A DNA stretch of 64,000 nucleotides from Bacillota bacterium (GCA_023444095.1 JAEZRP010000029.1:61729-125728); one strand, 5' to 3'; shown: positions 45,512 to 55,212, counted from the stretch's first letter. Notes: a model not told the origin generated them from the letters alone. A program made the numbers and translations.

Positions 45512-46288
45512 TTAATGACTGAATATTGATGGCCGATTCGTTTCATCCAGGTCAGAGAGTTCGATCTCGGCCTTTCTCGAAAGGCTTAATCCAAAAGCGT
45601 TGCTTCCCGGCATCGGGGTCTGGGCAAGCGGCAATGTAATGGTAAATGTGCTCCCTTCACCGGCTTTGCTGCGCAGCGCAATGCTTCCACCCAACAGTTG
45701 CGTAAGCAATTTGACCAGAGGAAGTCCGCAACCTTTGTTCGTTCCAACGAGAGATGATTCCGGATCAGAGATCCATCGTGCCTTTTCTTCCGAAATGCCT
45801 TCGCCCGTATCCGAAACAGAAAAGCGAACGCCATTCTCGTAGTTGTCTTCCGCCCTGACGACAACTTCGCCTTTTTGATCTGAGAATTTCAGCGCATTCG
45901 ACAGAAGGTTAAAAAGAATCCGCTCCATTTTCCCGATGTCAACAAGCATCACTTTCCTGCACTGGGGTATATCGCGAATCAAACGGATGGACTTCGCTCC
46001 TGCGTAAGGCTCCACGGAATCGCAGATATCCTGAATCAGAGAATAAACATCAACCGCGGCCAGGTCTATCTCCAGATATCCCGCATCAATCTTGAGGATA
46101 TCCAGAAGATTACCGATGTGCCTGGTCAGCCGATGAGCATTGCGCGACGCTATTTTTATAAACTCACGCAGCTTTTCCTTGTCGTCCAGATAATATTCCA
46201 TCAGTTGCAACTGTAGGATTAGAATCGTAAGCGGTGTACTAAGTTCATGGGAGACAGCCTCAATATCAATGAAGTCGATCGTGCTCAT
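45512..46288 (-). CDS. short histidine kinase without sensor domain
   Basis: 258 residues. It begins almost directly at HisKA (IEAVSHELSTPLTILILQLQ, His about 14). HATPase_c: LFNLLSNALKFSDQKGE (N box), SDTGEGISEEKA (G1), NKGCGLPLVKLL (G2). The ATP domain looks intact. With no PAS, GAF or membrane segment it must get its input from partners, so it could serve as a phosphotransferase between the REC protein and the Spo0A-like protein. Start after AAGGGG; overlaps the upstream regulator gene by 23 nt. Confidence 0.85.
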   Translation of the reverse strand: MSTIDFIDIEAVSHELSTPLTILILQLQLMEYYLDDKEKLREFIKIASRNAHRLTRHIGNLLDILKIDAGYLEIDLAAVDVYSLIQDICDSVEPYAGAKSIRLIRDIPQCRKVMLVDIGKMERILFNLLSNALKFSDQKGEVVVRAEDNYENGVRFSVSDTGEGISEEKARWISDPESSLVGTNKGCGLPLVKLLTQLLGGSIALRSKAGEGSTFTITLPLAQTPMPGSNAFGLSLSRKAEIELSDLDETNRPSIFSH

Positions 46289-47081
46289 ATATTCCCCTTC
46301 CCATGTTTCTGTTGTCTTCGATGGACTTCAATATACTCGATGTAAGGACCGAGATAAACTTCCCGTTCGAAGGCCGACGTCGCATCGGAATCGGCTGATT
46401 TTTTGAATCACTGTTGCGGGTTCCATTTTTGCCGCCCCATGCGTCGCCAATCGCAAAACGAATTGCGCGCTCGACAGAAACCGGGCTCGCGTCAAACATT
46501 TTCCCGATGATGGGATACAGTTCTTTTGTCAAATGGCGCATCAACTCAGGGTGCTCCATTACTAATTTTGCGGATTCATATATATACTGATAACCCTTTT
46601 TTTCCTTTGAAATGCCATATTCCGAAATTGATGTATAGAGGTATTGGTCGATCGTATCCGCATTTTGATCGGAATCAATGAGCCGCGTCCCCGGTCTTTC
46701 CCTTAGTTCCGCGATATCCATGACCCGATCATGCAAATCATCGATCGAGAACGGCTTGGCCATATAATAGACCGCACCCAAAGAGCAGGTGCTCCTGATG
46801 ACCTTCTCATTCAATAATGAGGACAAAACAATGACGTCCGGTTTGTTTTCCTGACGCAGATTATTTAGATACGAAAGAAGCACAAATCCATCCGAGTGGG
46901 GCATGACGAGATCTAAAAGGATAATATCCGGGGAAGTCCCCTTCATCATTTCGATTGCCTCTATAGAATTAGACGCAATGCCAGTAATTTTCGCCTTATT
47001 TCTCATGACGAAATAGAGCTGTATGGATTCCACCAGTTGCCGGTTGTCATCAACAATCATGACCTGAGTGATACGTGACAT
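46266..47081 (-). CDS. Spo0A-like response regulator
   Basis: 271 residues, ATG at 47081 after GAAGGTG. REC domain: VMIVDDNRQLVE, phospho-Asp in IILLDLVMPHSDGFVLL (about 56), VLSS and YMAKPFS. The C-terminal region matches the Spo0A DNA-binding fold: GYQYIYESAKLVMEHPELM, HLTKELYPIIGKMFDASP, VSVERAIRFAIGDAWGGKNG and a final PSNGKFISVLT. The recognition helix (SPVSVERAIRFAI) is close to that of Spo0A, so it may bind 0A-like boxes. Whether it is the master regulator or a paralogue cannot be settled here; no spoIVB is adjacent. Confidence 0.85.
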   Translation of the reverse strand: MSRITQVMIVDDNRQLVESIQLYFVMRNKAKITGIASNSIEAIEMMKGTSPDIILLDLVMPHSDGFVLLSYLNNLRQENKPDVIVLSSLLNEKVIRSTCSLGAVYYMAKPFSIDDLHDRVMDIAELRERPGTRLIDSDQNADTIDQYLYTSISEYGISKEKKGYQYIYESAKLVMEHPELMRHLTKELYPIIGKMFDASPVSVERAIRFAIGDAWGGKNGTRNSDSKNQPIPMRRRPSNGKFISVLTSSILKSIEDNRNMGRGIYEHDRLH

Positions 47082-47603
47082 ATGCACCTTCAATGAAATG
47101 TCGGTAGGCGAATGTCAGAAGGAAGCAGGGAACGGATGAAGTCAGGAACGGCATAGTCTAGCAGGGCTGCTACATTGCCCATAGCACAGCATTCGGTTGA
47201 ATGAGGATCAATCTCATTATATTATGTTTTCTTACAAAGTTCATTAATATGTTGTAACAAAACATGGATATGTATTTGAAGAAATATCCATGTGCAAGAC
47301 GATGTAAAAGGCGCATCACGAGTCTATCCAAACTGTCATGGAATCTAAAAGCCCGTAAAAGGAAAGAACGGTTTCGTATTTCCTGCACAACAGCGATCAC
47401 GAACCCATGGCCATTTTCGCTTCAAACGGCGACGGACAGCGAATTGCCGGAACCCCAGCATTGAAGCTACCCAGCGTGTCGTTTGTACATCCCGTTCCGA
47501 TAGGTGCAAGGCTGCGTGTTTTGCTCGACTTCCTTGCACCTAACACCACAACTCCGGTTTGCTTGATTTTATGGGATGTCCTGCTGACTGCGGGTAACAA
47601 AGT
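47082..47603. other. intergenic region between Spo0A-like operon and garR
   Basis: AT-richer than its surroundings. It carries a minus-strand TATAAT (47221-47216) for the Spo0A-like gene, giving a leader of about 130 nt, and an inverted repeat GGTGCAAGG (47503-47511)/CCTTGCACC (47532-47540) that may end the garR transcript. No gene is seen. Confidence 0.5.
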
Positions 47604-48491
47604 TTAATGATGAAGTTCCTCGCCCGTGAGTTTCTGATAGTATTTGACCAATGCGCTATGATCGCATGCCTCGTCGCCATCCCGCCTGAGGATCTTCATC
47701 ATTTCAAGCACAGACTGTGTCAGTGGGATTGGGCTGTTATACTTGGCGGCAGCATCAACGACGTTGTTCAAGTCCTTGATATGCAGGTTGATGCGGAAAC
47801 CGGGTTTGAAGTTCTGATCCATCATCATGGGCGCCTTGGCGTTCATGACGGTGGAACCGGCCAGTCCACCCTTGATTGCTTCAAAGATCCTCTCCGGCTC
47901 GACGCCGCACTGCTGGCCGAGGGTCATGGCCTCCGCGACGGCGGCGATGTTCGCGGCAACGACGATCTGATTGCAAAGCTTGGTGACATTTCCGGCGCCG
48001 ATACTGCCACACAGAACGACGGAAGAACCCATTTTTTCTAAGATGGGCTTCACCTTCTCGAAGATTTCAGGCTTACCGCCGACCATGAACGCCAACGTGC
48101 CGTCAACGGCCTTGGGTTCTCCGCCCGATACCGGGGCGTCCATCATTTCGACACCCTTTTTCCCAAGTTCTTCGCTGATTTCGCGGGACGCTACGGGGTT
48201 GATGGAGGAGCAGTCCAGAACGATGCTGCCGGGTCTGAGCGCCTCTGCCGCTCCGTTTTCACCGAAGAGCGCTTCCTTTACTTCCGGAGAGTTGGGAACC
48301 ATTGTGATGAGGATGTCAACCTGAGCGGCAACTTCCGCGTTGGTCTCGGCCGCGGTTGCGCCGCAGCCAACGAGTTCTTCCACTGCCGCCTTGGCGAATT
48401 TGTCGCTTACAACCAACTCATAGCCTGCTTTTACAAGGTTTTTTGCCATGGGCTTTCCCATGATCCCCAACCCGATCAATCCGATTTTCAT
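47604..48491 (-). CDS. garR: GarR-type 2-hydroxy-3-oxopropionate / beta-hydroxyacid dehydrogenase
   Basis: 295 residues. Rossmann start MKIGLIGLGIMGKPMAKNL, substrate motif MMDAPVSGGEPKAVDGTL, catalytic Lys in GAGNVTKLCNQIVVA (about 170), and the late KDLNNVVDAA segment define this 3-hydroxyacid dehydrogenase family; similarity to tartronate-semialdehyde reductase is high, but other short hydroxyacids are possible. GGAGGAG lies 5 nt before the ATG. Last gene of the transketolase run, 46 nt after tktC. Confidence 0.87.
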   Translation of the reverse strand: MKIGLIGLGIMGKPMAKNLVKAGYELVVSDKFAKAAVEELVGCGATAAETNAEVAAQVDILITMVPNSPEVKEALFGENGAAEALRPGSIVLDCSSINPVASREISEELGKKGVEMMDAPVSGGEPKAVDGTLAFMVGGKPEIFEKVKPILEKMGSSVVLCGSIGAGNVTKLCNQIVVAANIAAVAEAMTLGQQCGVEPERIFEAIKGGLAGSTVMNAKAPMMMDQNFKPGFRINLHIKDLNNVVDAAAKYNSPIPLTQSVLEMMKILRRDGDEACDHSALVKYYQKLTGEELHH

Positions 48492-48537
48492 GGTTTCTCC
48501 TCCAATGATCCTTAGATCAGCTTGTTGCGCCAAGGCA

Positions 48538-49476
48538 TTACAGAATTTGCTTTACCTTTTCAATGATGTCGTTTGGCATCAGGTGATAATGCTCCAGCAG
48601 TTCCTCATACGCCTGAGCAGAAGTGCCAAAGGTATCCGGAACGCCCATCACGCCGACCGGAATGCGGCTCTCAGCTGGCCCGGCGCAGAGCGCTTCGCAA
48701 ACCGCAGAGCCCAGTCCGCCGTAGATGCTCGCTTCCTCAATCGTAACAGCCGCCTTCATGCCGGTCGCCGCTGCCTGTGCACCTTCCATGTCAAAGGGCT
48801 TGATCGTCGCGACATTCACAACCTTTGCGGAAACGCCGTCTTTTTCGAGCGCCTTTGCCGCCTCGAGTGCCTGATAGACCATGTAACCCGTCGCAAAGAG
48901 GACGACGTCCTTGCCATCGCGAATCGTTTTGACCTTGCCAAGCGCAAAGGGCTCGTCGGGATCGGTCACTTCTGGCACATCGTTTCGATTGACGCGAATG
49001 TAGCACGGACCGGGAATTTCCGCCATTGCCTTCACGATTTTCGCAGTTTCAATGGCGTCTGCCGGAGAGAACACCTTCATGTTCGGCAATACGCGCATGA
49101 TCGCAATGTCGTCGATCGACTGATGGGTCTTGCCGTCGCCGTAATCGGACAAACCCGCGGAAGAGCCGCAGATCTTGACATTCAGACGCGGAATGGCGAC
49201 GGAGGAACGAATTTGATCGTAGGGACGGCCGGACGCAAATACGGCGAAGGTACTGGCAAAGGCCACGTGGTCTGTCAGGGCGAGGCCGGCTGCCGCGGAA
49301 ATCATGTTTGCTTCCGCGATGCCCATCTGAAAATAGCGCTTGGGGAACTCGCTTCCGAACATGTTTGACAGAGTAGATTTTCCGAGATCGGCCTCCAGGG
49401 CGACAACCCGACTGTTGGAGCGGCCCAATTCAAGCAGAGCCTGACCATAAGCATTGCGCATATTACTCAGTTTCAT
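48538..49476 (-). CDS. transketolase C-terminal subunit (split enzyme)
   Basis: 312 residues holding the pyrimidine-binding and C-terminal domains: ALEADLGKSTLSNMFGSEFP, RYFQMGIAEANMISAAAGLAL (catalytic Glu for thiamine activation), FASTFAVFASGRPYDQIR and KTHQSIDDIAIMRVLPNM. ATGA overlap with the N-subunit. Two-polypeptide transketolases occur in catabolic clusters (for example apulose-phosphate pathways) as well as central metabolism. Confidence 0.9.
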   Translation of the reverse strand: MKLSNMRNAYGQALLELGRSNSRVVALEADLGKSTLSNMFGSEFPKRYFQMGIAEANMISAAAGLALTDHVAFASTFAVFASGRPYDQIRSSVAIPRLNVKICGSSAGLSDYGDGKTHQSIDDIAIMRVLPNMKVFSPADAIETAKIVKAMAEIPGPCYIRVNRNDVPEVTDPDEPFALGKVKTIRDGKDVVLFATGYMVYQALEAAKALEKDGVSAKVVNVATIKPFDMEGAQAAATGMKAAVTIEEASIYGGLGSAVCEALCAGPAESRIPVGVMGVPDTFGTSAQAYEELLEHYHLMPNDIIEKVKQIL

Positions 49477-50318
49477 GATTCAGCCTCCTCCAGCATTTTC
49501 CGGACCATTTCCCTGGCCTGTGCGTACTCTTCTTCGTTCATCGAAGCATTGTGATAGGCGGCCTTTCCCTCTGCAAAAGAGAAGCCCTTGCCTTTGATGG
49601 TGTTCGCAAGAATGACAGTCGGCTGGTTCCTGGTCGCTTTCGCTTCTTCCAAAGCGGTGAGAATCTGATCCATATCGTGACCGTCGATTTCGATGGCCTT
49701 CCAACCGAATGCCTCCCACTTCTCCTTCAGATTCGGATTTGGAAGCACATGATCGACTCCATCGGTCGCCTGCACGCGATTGACATCGACGATTGCGCAG
49801 AGATTGTCCATCTGATAGGCGCTTGCGGCCATCACAGCTTCCCAGATCTGGCCCTCGGCCAGTTCGCCGTCGCCAATGATGCAATAAACGCGCGCGTCTG
49901 AGCCATCCAAACGCAGTCCAAACGCCATCCCCAAGCAAACAGAAAGACCCTGTCCCAGAGAACCGGTAACTGCTTCGATGCCGGGCGTATGATCCATATC
50001 CGGGTGCCCCTGAAGCGTGCCCTCAAGGGTCTTGACATGCTTGAGCGCTTCGCGCTCCACATAGCCGAGTTCCACAAAGGCAGCATACTGCGCCAGTACC
50101 GCATGCCCCTTGGATAATACAAGGCGGTCGCGGCGGGGATCCTTGGGATCTTCAAAAACATTCATGGTTTTGAAATAAAGCGCCGCGACAACATCCATAA
50201 TGGAGGAACTGCCGCCCAGATGTCCCACTTTCCCCGGAGGGATCATGTCAATGAGGTTTCTGCGCAATTGCGCGGCGCGCTTTCTGAGCGCACGGATTTC
50301 ATTTGAATTGGCTGCCAT
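49473..50318 (-). CDS. transketolase N-terminal subunit (split enzyme)
   Basis: 281 residues with the thiamine-pyrophosphate-binding domain: GKVGHLGGSSSIMDVVAALY, LSKGHAVLAQYAAFVELG, TGSLGQGLSVCLGMAFGLRL and the metal-binding IIGDGELAEGQIWEA followed by VDVNRVQATD. GGAGG is upstream of the ATG. The pair transfers a two-carbon ketol group between sugar phosphates; context (SDR, VOC, GarR, hydrolases) suggests use in a peripheral sugar pathway. Confidence 0.92.
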   Translation of the reverse strand: MAANSNEIRALRKRAAQLRRNLIDMIPPGKVGHLGGSSSIMDVVAALYFKTMNVFEDPKDPRRDRLVLSKGHAVLAQYAAFVELGYVEREALKHVKTLEGTLQGHPDMDHTPGIEAVTGSLGQGLSVCLGMAFGLRLDGSDARVYCIIGDGELAEGQIWEAVMAASAYQMDNLCAIVDVNRVQATDGVDHVLPNPNLKEKWEAFGWKAIEIDGHDMDQILTALEEAKATRNQPTVILANTIKGKGFSFAEGKAAYHNASMNEEEYAQAREMVRKMLEEAES

Positions 50319-50527
50319 TCTGCCTTTTCCTCCTCATTTCCTTTCGATGAATGAAACCGATCGCCAGAAATACGAAGCATATTTGGCTTGTCTTTTCGCC
50401 CAAGCATTGCTGCCACATCTCACAGCGCTCAACGCGCCGAAGGCGTATCCCGAAGGTCCGTTTGCGCCTCGGCTCCACGCCCTGACCGAGACCACCGCGC
50501 ATCCCGCTCTCTTTTCTTCTATGTGCT

Positions 50528-51298
50528 CTAGTAACAAGTCACGCCGCCGTCGACCGGGAGAGAAACACCGTTGATAAAGGAAGCTTCCTCACTGGCGAGG
50601 TAGAGCACCGCATTGGCGACATCGGCAGAAGTCGCCAGTCGGCCAAGCGGTACCTCGCCCAGTCGTTCTGCGCGGTTCTGCGCACCCCTTTCAGGATCAT
50701 TAAACAAAATTTGAATGAAGGGCGTATCCACTGTGGATGGGTGGATGGAATTGCAGCGGATGTTGTCCTTTGCGTAGCGGGAAGCGATCGCCTTGGTCAT
50801 CATCGTCACCGCGCCCTTGGTCGCGGTATAGGCCTCAGTGGTGTACTTATGGCCGATCAGACCGCATACAGAGGAGGTATTGATGATCGTGCCGCCTCCT
50901 TGTTTGCGCATGACAGGGATGGCGTACTTGCAGCCGAGGAATGTGGATCCGGTGTTGACTTTCATCATCGTCATCCACTCGTCCATGTTCATCTCTTCCA
51001 CAGGCTTGCGGATATTGATGCCCGCGTTATTGATCAGCACGTCCACCCTGCCGCCGTTTTGGACGGCAAAGTCAACGGCCTTTTTCCAGTCTTCTTCGGA
51101 GGTAACATCGGCACGAAAGAACCATGCCTCACCGCCTGCCGCTTTCAGCTCGGCAGCCAGCCCTTCCCCCTTTTCACGGGCGGCTTCCAAATCCAAAATC
51201 AGAACCCTTGCGCCGTTTTCGCTCAGGAGCCTTGCCATCGCGCTGCCAAGGCCACCGGCACCACCGGTTACGAGAATCATCTTGTTTTTTACGTTCAT
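50528..51298 (-). CDS. short-chain dehydrogenase/reductase
   Basis: 256 residues, classical SDR. MILVTGGAGGLGSAMARLL (TGxxxGxG), INNAGINIRKPVEEM (NNAG), catalytic Ser in IINTSSVCGLIG and Tyr-Lys in YTTEAYTATKGAV (YxxxK read as Y-TATK), followed by IRCNSIHPSTVDTPF. NAD(P)-linked polyol or sugar oxidation is likely. AAGGTG lies upstream. Followed, after a 209-bp gap, by the transketolase pair. Confidence 0.9.
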   Translation of the reverse strand: MNVKNKMILVTGGAGGLGSAMARLLSENGARVLILDLEAAREKGEGLAAELKAAGGEAWFFRADVTSEEDWKKAVDFAVQNGGRVDVLINNAGINIRKPVEEMNMDEWMTMMKVNTGSTFLGCKYAIPVMRKQGGGTIINTSSVCGLIGHKYTTEAYTATKGAVTMMTKAIASRYAKDNIRCNSIHPSTVDTPFIQILFNDPERGAQNRAERLGEVPLGRLATSADVANAVLYLASEEASFINGVSLPVDGGVTCY

Positions 51299-51513
51299 CG
51301 GCACTCACCTTTCTTTCAGCTTGATAAAATATTGGCAAATTTATAAGCAATCACGCCGCGGATTGTATCTGGCAAGTCGGCATACCCTCGCGGGCGCCTT
51401 GTCCCAATCTTACGGCGAAAGCGTTTTAACCGTGATTGAAATGCGTTTCATCCGCGCCACGGTTGAGGCTGCCTCTGATGCGGTTGGCAATCTTTCCATT
51501 GCAGAGCCTATCG

Positions 51514-51927
51514 TCACATGTACTTCGCATGCGGAGATCTGGGATCGATTTGCATCAGTTCAATGCGGATTCCATTCGGGTCCTTCGTCCAAGACTGCCA
51601 GTTGTAGTCTACGCCCTGCTTGGGCATGACGTCCATCGAGAAACCCGCATCGAGCACCTTCCGGGTGGCTGCGTGGATGTCCTCCACCTCAAAGCACAGG
51701 TGGTTCAAGCCGATCTGCTGGGGTTTCCACGGATTCTCCTCGGTTCCATTGTAAAATAATTCCACGAATTGACCGGGGCAGATATTCAAGTACACGATCC
51801 ATGGCGAACCGTCCTTTGGGTTGGGGATCTCAAACGCTTTCTGCAGCCCAAGCGCTTCCGTGTAGAAGCGAATGGCTTCTCCCATATCCTGAACAGTGAT
51901 CGCCATGTGCGCCAATGCCTTTGCCAT
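51514..51927 (-). CDS. VOC-family (glyoxalase-like) protein
   Basis: 137 residues. LAHMAITVQDMGEAIRFYTE, PGQFVELFYNG, GLNHLCFEVEDIHAATRKVL and DPNGIRIELMQIDP give the two beta-alpha-beta-beta-beta modules, and His/Glu/His/Glu are positioned to bind a metal. It may be an isomerase/epimerase or lyase of the sugar pathway. AAGGAGG is 7 nt upstream of the ATG; the gene follows the GH43-like gene by 25 nt. Confidence 0.87.
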   Translation of the reverse strand: MAKALAHMAITVQDMGEAIRFYTEALGLQKAFEIPNPKDGSPWIVYLNICPGQFVELFYNGTEENPWKPQQIGLNHLCFEVEDIHAATRKVLDAGFSMDVMPKQGVDYNWQSWTKDPNGIRIELMQIDPRSPHAKYM

Positions 51928-51952
51928 AATCAGTCCTCCTTGATTCGTTGAG

Positions 51953-52855
51953 CTACACAATGACCGCGGGTTTGCCGTCTTCCATACTGATTTCGCAACG
52001 GCTGAGACGCCATGTGTCGCCGCCATCGTCGCTGCCCTGGTAAAAAAGGTGGATGCGGCCATCTTCGGTAAAGATATACGGATGTCCGGACTCGCTGGCA
52101 TTCCAGCTTCCGCGACATCCCGGGCGAAGAAACGGCTCGTCGGAGACGCGTTTGAAATGGACACCATCCGCGCTCACCGCACAACCAATCTGCTGCGGGC
52201 AGCAGTTATATGCCCCACCATACATCAGATAGATCTTCCCCTCCCAAACAAAGGTGGCGGGCGCTTCGATGCACATTTGTTCCCAGGGCAACTCCGGTTT
52301 CAGGATCGTATCATCACACCGCTGCCGCCAGCACGCCGCGGAATAATCACTGTCAAGCGGCGCGCTGGAAACGCCCAGCTGCTGAATTTCTCCGGCGGGA
52401 TCCCGCGTCGCCCAATAGAGAAAGAGTTCGTCGCCAAACGCGCACAAATCCGCATCGATCGCGCGGCCGTTGTTCCATTCTCCGGTGGGACAAAACACAG
52501 GATTGGATGGGTCGCGCTCAAAAAGAATGCCATCAACAGAGGTCGCATGGCAAATATAGTCCCTCGGGAACTGACCGTAGCTTTGATAAAACAGATGCAC
52601 GACCCCATCGCGGACAAAGGCCCCCGGCGCCGCGATCCCCGCCCCCTCGGCGGGTTGTTCCGCCGTTAAAAGCGCCTTCTTCTCCCAATGATCCAAGTCG
52701 GCGCTGACCGCGACACCAATTGCAAAGGAGCGAATCTCCAATTGCGCGTCTCGTACGACGGTCGAATAATACAGGAAGTACAAATGACCGAGTTTGACGA
52801 CGCAAGGGTCCTTGGCAAAGGAGCGACCATTTGTTCCGATCTGTTCAAACAGCAT
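51953..52855 (-). CDS. GH43/GH32-like five-bladed beta-propeller glycosidase
   Basis: 300 residues. Repeated blades: FAKDPCVVKLGHLYFLYYST (Asp nucleophile-type position at blade 1), GAFVRDGVVHLFYQSYG, AIDADLCAFGDELFLYWATR, APATFVWEGKIYLMYGG and GHPYIFTEDGRIHLFYQG, the last two with Glu and His in catalytic-like places. No signal peptide, so it acts in the cytosol on an imported oligosaccharide. The exact GH family is uncertain. Confidence 0.75.
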   Translation of the reverse strand: MLFEQIGTNGRSFAKDPCVVKLGHLYFLYYSTVVRDAQLEIRSFAIGVAVSADLDHWEKKALLTAEQPAEGAGIAAPGAFVRDGVVHLFYQSYGQFPRDYICHATSVDGILFERDPSNPVFCPTGEWNNGRAIDADLCAFGDELFLYWATRDPAGEIQQLGVSSAPLDSDYSAACWRQRCDDTILKPELPWEQMCIEAPATFVWEGKIYLMYGGAYNCCPQQIGCAVSADGVHFKRVSDEPFLRPGCRGSWNASESGHPYIFTEDGRIHLFYQGSDDGGDTWRLSRCEISMEDGKPAVIV

Positions 52856-53097
52856 TCTTTCATCTTCCTTTTATCAATGATTCCGACATCGCTCGCCGTC
52901 GCGCCTTACCCAAATCGAGGCGTTGATGAATGATCCCTGACGCGAATGGTGAAATCGATTATCGACTATCCGAGAAGGGGAACCCGGCATGCCCAGAATC
53001 AGATGGAACATGGACTCGGGTTCCTTTGGAGGTATCGCAGGGACAACCACCGGTTTGGAGACCCCGCTCGCATTCCCGAGCCACATCCCGATTCGCC

Positions 53098-54609
53098 CTA
53101 TTCTGAGAGCACCTGATCAATAAATGCCGCGACCTGAAGCTTCATTTTTTCATCGGGGGCGTCTTCGCGGGGCTCGGGCTTATCCGTGAACCAGATGGAG
53201 TTTTTCATATCTGCGGTCATGGGGGTCCATTCGGGCATTAAGGTACCGTCCACATCCTCGCCATTGGGATTCCCGGACTTTATGAAATTGGCCCAATAGT
53301 TGCACATGTTTCGTGCAAGATCGAGGTGCTTTCCGGTGAAAGGGCGCCAACACTTGTTCAAAGTCTCGAAGTAAAACCACAGATCGACGGAGTGGAAGGT
53401 TCCCGGATGGTCCCAGCCGGGGATCTCCCCGTCAAACACGCCGTAATAAACAGGAGAGTCGAGTTTGAGCTCCGCTGTACGTCTGGCTAAGGCTCTGGCG
53501 GAGATCTCGAGACCGCTGACCTCGCTGTCAATCAGGGCAGTCTTGATATCGCCGCCGCACAGACCGATGAATTCGTCCGCATACTTACCCATGGTTTTCC
53601 GAATGATGGCACGGAATGTGTCCATATCGGCCGCTTCGATCACGGAATGAAACTCATCGGTGGTACGGGTGATCATGACAGGGACGTTCTGCCGACGGCC
53701 ACTCATCAGGGCTTTGGTAGAATTCTCGATCAGGAATTTGCTGTCGACATTTGTCCCGAAAAAGCCATTTCGCTCGACACACTTGTCTCTGATGGTCACG
53801 GCGTCGATGGCCCGGGCCTCTTCCAGTGTACTGACACCCAACTCCTCGAAAAAGCGTACTCCTTGCTGTTCGGAATCTGCAAAGGTTCGGGAAGGAAACT
53901 TGGAACCGTAGACGCCGCCAAACATACCGCTTTGTGTGATCGCGCGCTGAAACAGCCCGTCATTCTGGGGGGATGTCAACTGGGCACATACGCTGCCGCC
54001 ACCTGCCGACTGACCGCCGATGGTGATGCAGTCCGGGTCTCCCCCAAAGGCCGCGATGTTGCGCTTTACCCAGCGCGTTGCGGCCTGCTGATCGAGATGT
54101 CCGAAATTGGTCGGCGCGTCGGGCTGCTCCGCCGTAAGCTGCGGATGGGCCAGAAAACCGAATACATTGACGCGATAATTGATCGTTACGACAATCAAGC
54201 CGCGGCGCGCCAAACGCTCGCCGTCAAACTCCATCTCGGAGGGATAGCCGACCTGTAGGCCGCCGCCAAAATACCAAACATAGACCGGCAATTTCGCATT
54301 TGCATCACCCGCAGGAGTCCAGATGTTTAGATAAAGGCAATCTTCATCCATTGGAACGCCTGGATCCACATGCCATTCACGCGTGTAAATATTGTCCGGA
54401 TTGAGCCCGGGCACTGCCTGCATCGCTATGGGCGCATACTCCGCGCAGAGCTTTTCGCCCGCCCAGGGAACAACGGGTTGTGGTGCCCTCCAACGATTGA
54501 CGCCGACAGGAGGAGCGGCGAAGGGAACGCCTTTGAACGAGGTGATCCTCGGATCACTTGCCGGAATGCCGCGCACGATGCCGCCTTCCACTGCAGCTTT
54601 ACGAATCAT
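53098..54609 (-). CDS. type B carboxylesterase
   Basis: 503 residues, alpha/beta hydrolase. GAPPVGVNRWRAPQP-type N-terminus, EDCLYLNIWTP, PVYVWYFGGGLQVGY (oxyanion hole), nucleophile elbow TIGGQSAGGGSVCAQLTSP (Ser about 200), and late GTFHSVDLWFYFETLN with the catalytic His. AAGGAGG precedes the ATG. It would remove acyl groups from a plant-type glycan or other ester; upstream-most gene of the minus-strand carbohydrate cluster, although 240 bp separate it from the GH43-like gene. Confidence 0.9.
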   Translation of the reverse strand: MIRKAAVEGGIVRGIPASDPRITSFKGVPFAAPPVGVNRWRAPQPVVPWAGEKLCAEYAPIAMQAVPGLNPDNIYTREWHVDPGVPMDEDCLYLNIWTPAGDANAKLPVYVWYFGGGLQVGYPSEMEFDGERLARRGLIVVTINYRVNVFGFLAHPQLTAEQPDAPTNFGHLDQQAATRWVKRNIAAFGGDPDCITIGGQSAGGGSVCAQLTSPQNDGLFQRAITQSGMFGGVYGSKFPSRTFADSEQQGVRFFEELGVSTLEEARAIDAVTIRDKCVERNGFFGTNVDSKFLIENSTKALMSGRRQNVPVMITRTTDEFHSVIEAADMDTFRAIIRKTMGKYADEFIGLCGGDIKTALIDSEVSGLEISARALARRTAELKLDSPVYYGVFDGEIPGWDHPGTFHSVDLWFYFETLNKCWRPFTGKHLDLARNMCNYWANFIKSGNPNGEDVDGTLMPEWTPMTADMKNSIWFTDKPEPREDAPDEKMKLQVAAFIDQVLSE

Positions 54610-55167
54610 ATTGAGCCCTCCTTTATAGTTGACTGGATATTGCATGACCTGTCAAATCGTGAGCTACGTTTTCCGTCGGCGTCATTTTGCTCATCCAACC
54701 GTGATTCGCCGATGGAGCCTTCGCTTGACAGTTCTGTATTCGCCCAGAGAGTATCTGATCCATCGGTTTTGTAGGCACATTCCAGAAACGCACTCAGCAC
54801 GTGACTCTCAATACATGCTTGTTTCTTATTTACAGTGATTATACGCTCGTTAAGACAGAAATTCCAGCCCAAAAACAACAAAAAATCCTAATTTTCAGGC
54901 CATTTCTTGTCGTTTTCTTTACACGATTGACATTAAAGACACCGTCTCGAAATGTCCTTGGGAAACTCTTCTCCTTTCGCAGGAAGTTACCCCGGGGCGT
55001 AGGCATGCCGCTCGTGCCGGCGAGTAGTATCTTGCAGCCACTGGCCCTGACGAGCTGACCAAAGCTCCATGTCGCCGTCCAGGCAGGTATCACGCGACCG
55101 GATTCAGAGAATCTCAGCCGGGACGTTTCTACCCCGCGGATAATCCCGTTGTATTCTTGTAAACCGC

Positions 55168-55196
55168 TTGACTAATAATATCAATTATGATAACAT
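55168..55196 (+). promoter_or_regulatory. promoter of the HTH-ABC operon
   Basis: -35 TTGACT (55168-55173), 17-bp spacer, -10 TAACAT (55191-55196). Confidence 0.75.
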
Positions 55197-55212
55197 TCTC
55201 GATTGTGAGAAT
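55195..55212. promoter_or_regulatory. operator-like inverted repeat over the transcription start
   Basis: ATTCTC-GATTGT-GAGAAT, perfect 6-bp arms overlapping the -10/+1 region; a likely site for the winged-helix protein encoded just downstream. A second dyad, TATCA-ATTA-TGATA, lies in the promoter spacer. Confidence 0.55.

Noticed and set aside
54606..54881. 91-codon minus-strand frame upstream of the carboxylesterase
   Set aside because: Covers the esterase leader and promoter; no RBS or known domain.
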